A DNA stretch of 64,000 nucleotides from an uncultured Mesonia sp. (GTDB lineage Bacteria; Bacteroidota; Bacteroidia; Flavobacteriales; Flavobacteriaceae), in NCBI GenBank assembly GCA_947494545.1, contig CANLVH010000005.1:124001-188000 (forward strand), written 5' to 3'. The notes beneath the pieces were generated by a model. It was not told where the DNA came from. It did no database searches and saw only the letters and a program-made list of their open reading frames with translations. Each line of letters begins with the position of its first letter. Position 1 is the first letter of the stretch. This document shows, in pieces, positions 59,111 to 64,000 of this stretch. A program made the translations under genes and the position numbers.

Positions 59111-61114
59111 TTACTCTGTTTTTGTTAGTACTATTTGCTCTTGTTGTTTTTTAATCATTTGGTTGAAAAATTGCTTTAAAAACTTATAATTATCGGAACC
59201 AATAATACTGTTATTCATCTCAAAATCTACTGCTAATCTAAGGAACTTTCCGCGATTAGAAAGTAAATATTGGTACATACCTATATCTTTACCAAATGTT
59301 AGTTTCATAGGCTCTGGTACTGAGGTTACTTTATAACCTTCAGGTATTTTTATATTAACTATATATTTGTCTGAAAACGGATAAATAAAATCAACTGGAA
59401 AATTACGTTCTTCTAGTTTAAACGGGTTTTCATCGTTAGTAAAAAACATAAAAGGTTTAAAAAAGATTTTATTTCCTACGACTTCTCCAGCGTTTTCATA
59501 GGTATAGGAATATTTTTCTACGATGGGACCCTCTAAATCTAGATTTTCTACCTCGTAGTTGCTAATTAAAATATTGTTTAAATTACTTTCTTTATCTCTT
59601 AAAAAGTCTTCTTTTGCTTGTGAGGCGTAATTTTTACGATACAAATACGCAGAATGGTTACTTTTTTGTGTTTTAACTTCCCCCGTTATTTCGCCATTTT
59701 GACTAATTGTAGCATTTACTAAATTTACTTCTTTACTGGCTTCGGGAGTTTTAAGGCTTACTAATTTCATAAGTTTATTTGGGCTGTCTACCAGCACTCC
59801 ATTCCAATTGTAAGCTCTAACGGGTAAGATATTAAACTCGCTATATTTATCTGTTGCGTCTAAAAAATACTCATTGCCGTTGTGGTTTACTTGTGCAATA
59901 ACGTAATTTAATCTGTCTACAGTAGGAAAAAACGGTTTTAAATTGTCTCGTGTACTTATAACTACAGGACTTGAGTAAAAACCGGCGTATCGCAACATAG
60001 CTACCAGCGTTAAATTTATATCTGCAGAGTTTCCGGATTTTTCTTTGTAGGTTCTTCGAATTCCGTTACTAAAAAATTTAGATTTCTGGTCGTTCCATTT
60101 AAGGTTATTTTTTACATATCTAAAAATTTCTTTTGCCAACTCTAAAGGTGGTTCAGTTTTATCTTGCTCGTCTTTATTATCGGTTTCAGGTGATGGTACT
60201 TTAGCTATTATAGCGTCTATATCGTCTTCAAAAATATTAGTTCTGTTAATATCATTTTTGTAATCGTCACTAGAAGCTATTGTACTTGCAACATCTTCCC
60301 AGCTTTTGGCGTAGTTTTTATTAGGACCGTAGCTTTGTTTTACAGAAACCAGTTCAAACAAAACCCCACCTCTATAATTTTCTATATTATCTACATATTT
60401 TTCTTCTTTTAGAGGAGGTACGTCATTTACTTCATATTTGTAAATATCTGCTTTGGTCCCCATTCGTTGATCTATGGTACTTTCTAAAGTAAATCTTGGC
60501 TTTATACTGCCTTTTCGTATTCGATTAAAAATAAAACCTTCTGGAGTGTAAATTTTGGCTACAACTTTTTCAGCTGGGATATTAAACTGAAATTTAAACT
60601 CGTCTATATTATAAAAATAAGGAGATCTTATCTTGTAATATATATCTATAACAGAGCCTTTCTTTACTTTAGGCATAGTGAAACTAACTTGCTCAAAGCG
60701 GTCTGAAAGTTCTTTTTCAAAAATTTGCTTTCTATCTAATTTAGTTTCTTCTATATCGCCACCCACCAAATTATAGGTGTATGCTCTTATTTTTGAAACA
60801 CTTTCTTTGTCGCGCTTAACGTAAAGATTAATTTTTTGTGTAGCATATTTTAAATCTTCTGGACGAGTATTGTAAAACTTTATTCGCTTGTGAACTTCGG
60901 TAACTAAATTTATAAAAGAGGAACCGATATCATAATATACTTTTTTATTTAAATAAAGTACTTCTGCCCCCGCGGCAGTATCAATCTCACTTTTGGTTTT
61001 AAGCAATTCTTCTTTAGAGACCTCCCTTAGCTCATAGTCTTGTGCAAAAATACTCGAGCTGGCAGTAATAAGTAATACTAGACTTAGACAATATGTAGGT
61101 AAATTAATTTTCAT
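59111..61114 (-). CDS. DUF3857 protein with degenerate transglutaminase domain
   Basis: This 667-residue exported protein has a signal peptide ending SIFAQ at residue 25, an N-terminal DUF3857 domain (about 30-280), and a transglutaminase-like domain (about 310-440). The catalytic Cys is missing: the place of G-x-C-x-x is SGNSADINLTL. The His (LNYVIAQVNH) and Asp (YFLDATD) regions remain recognisable. A beta-rich C-terminal domain follows. It is a tandem paralogue of the gene at 61118-63022, which keeps the Cys. It is probably a non-catalytic periplasmic partner, although the function is unknown. Confidence 0.85.
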   Translation of the reverse strand: MKINLPTYCLSLVLLITASSSIFAQDYELREVSKEELLKTKSEIDTAAGAEVLYLNKKVYYDIGSSFINLVTEVHKRIKFYNTRPEDLKYATQKINLYVKRDKESVSKIRAYTYNLVGGDIEETKLDRKQIFEKELSDRFEQVSFTMPKVKKGSVIDIYYKIRSPYFYNIDEFKFQFNIPAEKVVAKIYTPEGFIFNRIRKGSIKPRFTLESTIDQRMGTKADIYKYEVNDVPPLKEEKYVDNIENYRGGVLFELVSVKQSYGPNKNYAKSWEDVASTIASSDDYKNDINRTNIFEDDIDAIIAKVPSPETDNKDEQDKTEPPLELAKEIFRYVKNNLKWNDQKSKFFSNGIRRTYKEKSGNSADINLTLVAMLRYAGFYSSPVVISTRDNLKPFFPTVDRLNYVIAQVNHNGNEYFLDATDKYSEFNILPVRAYNWNGVLVDSPNKLMKLVSLKTPEASKEVNLVNATISQNGEITGEVKTQKSNHSAYLYRKNYASQAKEDFLRDKESNLNNILISNYEVENLDLEGPIVEKYSYTYENAGEVVGNKIFFKPFMFFTNDENPFKLEERNFPVDFIYPFSDKYIVNIKIPEGYKVTSVPEPMKLTFGKDIGMYQYLLSNRGKFLRLAVDFEMNNSIIGSDNYKFLKQFFNQMIKKQQEQIVLTKTE

Positions 61115-61117
61115 GGT

Positions 61118-63022
61118 TTAATCGCGTTTTTTCAATACTAATTTTTGATTTTCTGCATTGCTTATATTTTTCCTGAATTCTCTATAAGCTGCATATTTTT
61201 CTTTGGGATACACTCCCTCTTTAATTAAAATTCTTTTGGTGTATACTAAGCTGTTCTTTTTTTGCTGAAGTGACATCGTATAACTACCAAATTCTGTTTT
61301 TATAGTAACGTTTTCTGGCTTAGCGGCTATTGTATAATTTTTAGGGATAAAAATTTCTATACTATCTTCGTCTAGATAACCCCGCGAAATATGAAATGGG
61401 GTTTTCCTGTCGCGATAGCGCTGCGGAATGTAGGTTATTGCACTAATTGGATTTATAGCCGCAAACAAATGCTGATTGGTTTGGGTTACAAAATTATCTC
61501 CTTTAATTCTAAATTTTTCCGTAAAGCTTATCTCTTCTTTATTATTATGAAAGCTGTGTTCTTCTATTTCTAAATTATCTATAGCAGACCAATACCTAAA
61601 ATCTCTTTTTTCTAGATCTTTGGGCGAGTAATGCTCTAAATATTGCCTGCTATTGTACTGATTACCTTTGGTAATAATTTCTCCTTCTATGCTTACCTTA
61701 CCGTTTTCTGTAAAATGCACTGCAGCGGTTGTCTTTTGGTAATTATCTTCATTTAAATAAGCCGGAGTTTTTACAATCTCTCCGCCATCGGGTTTCATTA
61801 CCAAAACCTTTCTATCATCCGTAAAATCTCCCAAGAAACCAAAAGGTTGAATTTGACTCGTACAATCTATCCATTTATAATCGTTTTTATAAGGAATGGC
61901 TAAAATAACGTGGTTGCCTTGTGCCAAACTTGCAAAATCGTCTTCAAAATCTATCTTTGTTTTGCCTGCCTCAACGTGTGTATAGTATGCCGGCACGCCA
62001 ACTGCTTTTAATAGTGCTTGTGTATAATTAGAAAGCCCTTTACAATCGCCATACTTCATTTGGTCTACCTCGCTCGCTTCTATTGGTTGGTATCCGCCAA
62101 TACCTACTTGTACACTTATATATCTTGTGTTTTTTTGAACATAATTATATACAATCTTAGCCTTTTCTATAGGATCTTCTACGTTAGCGGTTAACTCTTT
62201 TACTTTTTTAATGGTGCTTGAAGGCAAATCTGCCCTGTCTACTAGAACTTGCTCGTGAAACCATTTTCCCAATCCTTGCCAATTAGAAATACCTTCTCCT
62301 TTATACCCAGATAAGTTAAAATTGTTTGACATTGTCGAAACCCAAGGTAAAATTTGCTGCCTTGGAAGGTTAAGATTCTCGTTAGGAATAGGCTCAACTT
62401 CTTTTAAAGTATAAAATATACCAGCAGGATTTTCTTGTTTTTCTATTTCAAAATTTTCAAAATTCTTCTCTTTAATGTTAAAAGTAGTTTCAGTATTATC
62501 AAATAATAGTTTATAACTCGACTCTTGCACGTAAATATCGTATCCTGGTATAAAACTATGCCCTGGCACAAAAGAAGTGTTTTTCGTTTTATACGCTTTA
62601 ATGAAAGCTACCGAATAAGGATAACCCGTTGGTTTATAATTTAGATATTTTATACGAGAATCTGAATATAATGTAGAGCCATCTACTGCGCTCTCGTCTT
62701 TAAAATCTTTTTCTTTTATTTTCTTTATACGCTGCCCATTTGCATCGTAAATAATAGCTTCTACATTTTTTAAGCGTAAATCGTCATCGTAATAAGCATA
62801 AGCCATTGCAGCCTTATTACCTTTGGCATTTAAAACAGTTGTAAGCTTATACTCTTCTACATCTAGAGAAGAAAAGTTATTAAACTCTACTTTCTTTTCG
62901 TACTTTCTTATTACCGCATTTGCATTGCGATAGTCGCTTTGCTCAAGGGGTGAAATCTCTTTTTGTGCGTAGATTTGAAAGATAGATAAAAGCGCAATAA
63001 CTACTATAGGGAGTTTTTTCAT
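61118..63022 (-). CDS. DUF3857 transglutaminase-like protein
   Basis: This 634-residue exported protein has a signal peptide ending in IYAQ near residue 20, DUF3857 (about 35-240), and a transglutaminase-like domain with a complete triad: Cys in YGDCKGLSNY, His in GNHVILAIP, Asp in KWIDCTSQ. A C-terminal beta domain follows (about 450-634). These proteins are common in Bacteroidetes envelopes and the substrate is unknown. It precedes its Cys-less paralogue with a 3-base gap. Confidence 0.88.
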   Translation of the reverse strand: MKKLPIVVIALLSIFQIYAQKEISPLEQSDYRNANAVIRKYEKKVEFNNFSSLDVEEYKLTTVLNAKGNKAAMAYAYYDDDLRLKNVEAIIYDANGQRIKKIKEKDFKDESAVDGSTLYSDSRIKYLNYKPTGYPYSVAFIKAYKTKNTSFVPGHSFIPGYDIYVQESSYKLLFDNTETTFNIKEKNFENFEIEKQENPAGIFYTLKEVEPIPNENLNLPRQQILPWVSTMSNNFNLSGYKGEGISNWQGLGKWFHEQVLVDRADLPSSTIKKVKELTANVEDPIEKAKIVYNYVQKNTRYISVQVGIGGYQPIEASEVDQMKYGDCKGLSNYTQALLKAVGVPAYYTHVEAGKTKIDFEDDFASLAQGNHVILAIPYKNDYKWIDCTSQIQPFGFLGDFTDDRKVLVMKPDGGEIVKTPAYLNEDNYQKTTAAVHFTENGKVSIEGEIITKGNQYNSRQYLEHYSPKDLEKRDFRYWSAIDNLEIEEHSFHNNKEEISFTEKFRIKGDNFVTQTNQHLFAAINPISAITYIPQRYRDRKTPFHISRGYLDEDSIEIFIPKNYTIAAKPENVTIKTEFGSYTMSLQQKKNSLVYTKRILIKEGVYPKEKYAAYREFRKNISNAENQKLVLKKRD

Positions 63023-63077
63023 ATATCAATTTCCTAAAAAAATGTTAAATATAATATTTTTTTTAGAAACTCCTTTA

Positions 63078-63524
63078 TTATTCTTTAGAATCTATAATTA
63101 TAGTCACCGGGCCATCATTGGTTAGGTTTATTTCCATATCTGCACCAAACTTGCCGGTACCAACCTTTTTGCCTAATCTTTCTTCGAATTCTTGTATAAA
63201 TTTTTCATAAAGTGGTTTGGCAATTTCCGGTTTTGCTGCTTTTATAAAACTTGGGCGATTGCCTTTTTTGGTGTTGGCGTGTAAGGTAAACTGACTTACA
63301 ATTATAGCTTCGCCATCTATATCTTTTAAAGATAAATTCATATTGCCTGCATCGTCAGAAAAAATACGCATATTGCATATTTTTCTACAGAGCCAATTTA
63401 CATCTTCTTTTGTATCTTCTGCTTCTACGCCCAATAAAACTAACAAACCTTGATGCATTACTGCATTTAGCTCATTACCAACGCTAACACTTGCTTTTTT
63501 AACCCGCTGAATTACCGCTCTCAT
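63078..63524 (-). CDS. dtd: D-aminoacyl-tRNA deacylase
   Basis: Dtd frees tRNAs wrongly charged with D-amino acids or glycine. The 148-residue protein starts MRAVIQRVKKASVSV and has the two active-site motifs SQFTLHANTKKGNRPSF and NDGPVTIIIDS (cross-subunit Gly-Pro pair). Length is normal. Its start is 2 bases after the rsgA stop. Confidence 0.96.
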   Translation of the reverse strand: MRAVIQRVKKASVSVGNELNAVMHQGLLVLLGVEAEDTKEDVNWLCRKICNMRIFSDDAGNMNLSLKDIDGEAIIVSQFTLHANTKKGNRPSFIKAAKPEIAKPLYEKFIQEFEERLGKKVGTGKFGADMEINLTNDGPVTIIIDSKE

Positions 63525-63526
63525 AG

Positions 63527-64000
63527 CTAATCTTTTTTATAAATATCTACTCTATAATTTTCCTCTTCTCCCTCAATAATTTGCAGATATGATTTGTATC
63601 TAGACCAACTTACCTCGCCTTTTTCTAAAGCTTCTTTTACCGCACATTTTGGCTCGTTTATATGCAAGCAATTATTAAACTTACATTGCCCTTTTAAAGC
63701 GAAAAATTCTGGGAAATAATCTCCTAATTCTTCTTTAGCTACATCTACAACGCCAAAACCTTTAATGCCCGGCGTGTCTATTATTCGCGCATCAAAACTT
63801 AAATCGAACATCTGTGCAAATGTTGTGGTATGTTGTCCTTGCAGGTGTTGGGTAGATATTTGAGCGGTTTTTAAATCGAGTTCCGGCTCTATGGCATTTA
63901 TTAAAGTAGATTTACCAACGCCGCTATGTCCTGCAAAAAGACATGTTTTGCTAAGCATTTCTTCCTTAACTTTATCAATGTTTTTTCCGGTCGCTGCCGA
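63527..64000 (-). CDS. rsgA: Ribosome small subunit GTPase RsgA (5' end beyond window)
   Basis: The frame is open to the window edge, so only the C-terminal 157 residues are seen; an internal Met at 63958 is not the start. It shows the G1 loop GHSGVGKSTLINAI, the G3 DTPGIKGFG of a circularly permuted GTPase, and the C-terminal zinc-binding Cys/His pattern CKFNNCLHINEPKC. RsgA matures 30S subunits. It is followed by dtd as an overlapping operon. Confidence 0.94.
   Translation of the reverse strand, partial: SAATGKNIDKVKEEMLSKTCLFAGHSGVGKSTLINAIEPELDLKTAQISTQHLQGQHTTTFAQMFDLSFDARIIDTPGIKGFGVVDVAKEELGDYFPEFFALKGQCKFNNCLHINEPKCAVKEALEKGEVSWSRYKSYLQIIEGEEENYRVDIYKKD

Noticed and set aside
63527-63958. 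rsgA as a truncated pseudogene starting at 63958
   Set aside because: The frame stays open to the window edge with RsgA-like sequence, so truncation is only due to the window.

Overview
The window comes from a low-GC member of the Bacteroidota, almost certainly family Flavobacteriaceae; I cannot name the genus. The support is: promoters of the Bacteroidota type (TAnnTTTG -7 boxes) before many genes; gliding genes gldB and gldC; a secreted protein with a type IX secretion C-terminal tail; a DnaG primase whose zinc ligands are lost; and a very long FtsZ.

Layout. 1-596: 5' part of a beta-lactamase-fold serine hydrolase. 827-8149: trpEGDCFBA plus a DAHP synthase in one tightly overlapping minus-strand operon. 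Upstream of trpE (8168-8413) are two consecutive trp attenuators. Each is a short leader peptide with adjacent Trp codons (WW, then WWW) followed by an intrinsic terminator. 8478-8879: a gene-less element with 12-bp terminal inverted repeats. 8950-12155: small genes (lipoprotein, DUF2200, HU-like protein, DUF2459, PH-domain membrane protein).

12622-30284 is an accessory, defence-rich region. An McrBC-type restriction pair (12622-16554) is followed by three degenerate tandem repeats and a strong hairpin. Next comes an integrative element of about 12.8 kb (17446-30230) inserted at the 3' end of a tRNA-Arg(TCG) gene. It has a 21-bp att duplication, paired 12-mer sites inside both ends, a tyrosine integrase, two unrecognised coupled genes, an excisionase-like HTH protein, iteron-like repeats, and a plasmid/phage-type helicase. 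Its cargo is an IetAS-like AAA ATPase/subtilase pair arranged tail to tail and a single-chain nuclease-methyltransferase.

30412-46840: yqeY, then the division/cell-wall (dcw) cluster on the minus strand, read mraZ-rsmH-ftsL-ftsI-murE-mraY-murD-ftsW-murG-murC-ftsQ-ftsA-ftsZ. Three 10-bp MraZ-box-like repeats overlap the promoter. 47133-64000: housekeeping genes (alpha/beta hydrolase, engB, gldC, gldB, nadE, dnaG, polyprenyl synthase, a T9SS-secreted protein, rlmN, queA, aroA, a MazG-like gene, two DUF3857 proteins, dtd, and the C-terminal part of rsgA).

The signals most worth following up are the tandem trp attenuators, the end structure and replication module of the tRNA-Arg element, the convergent IetAS pair, and the MraZ operator.
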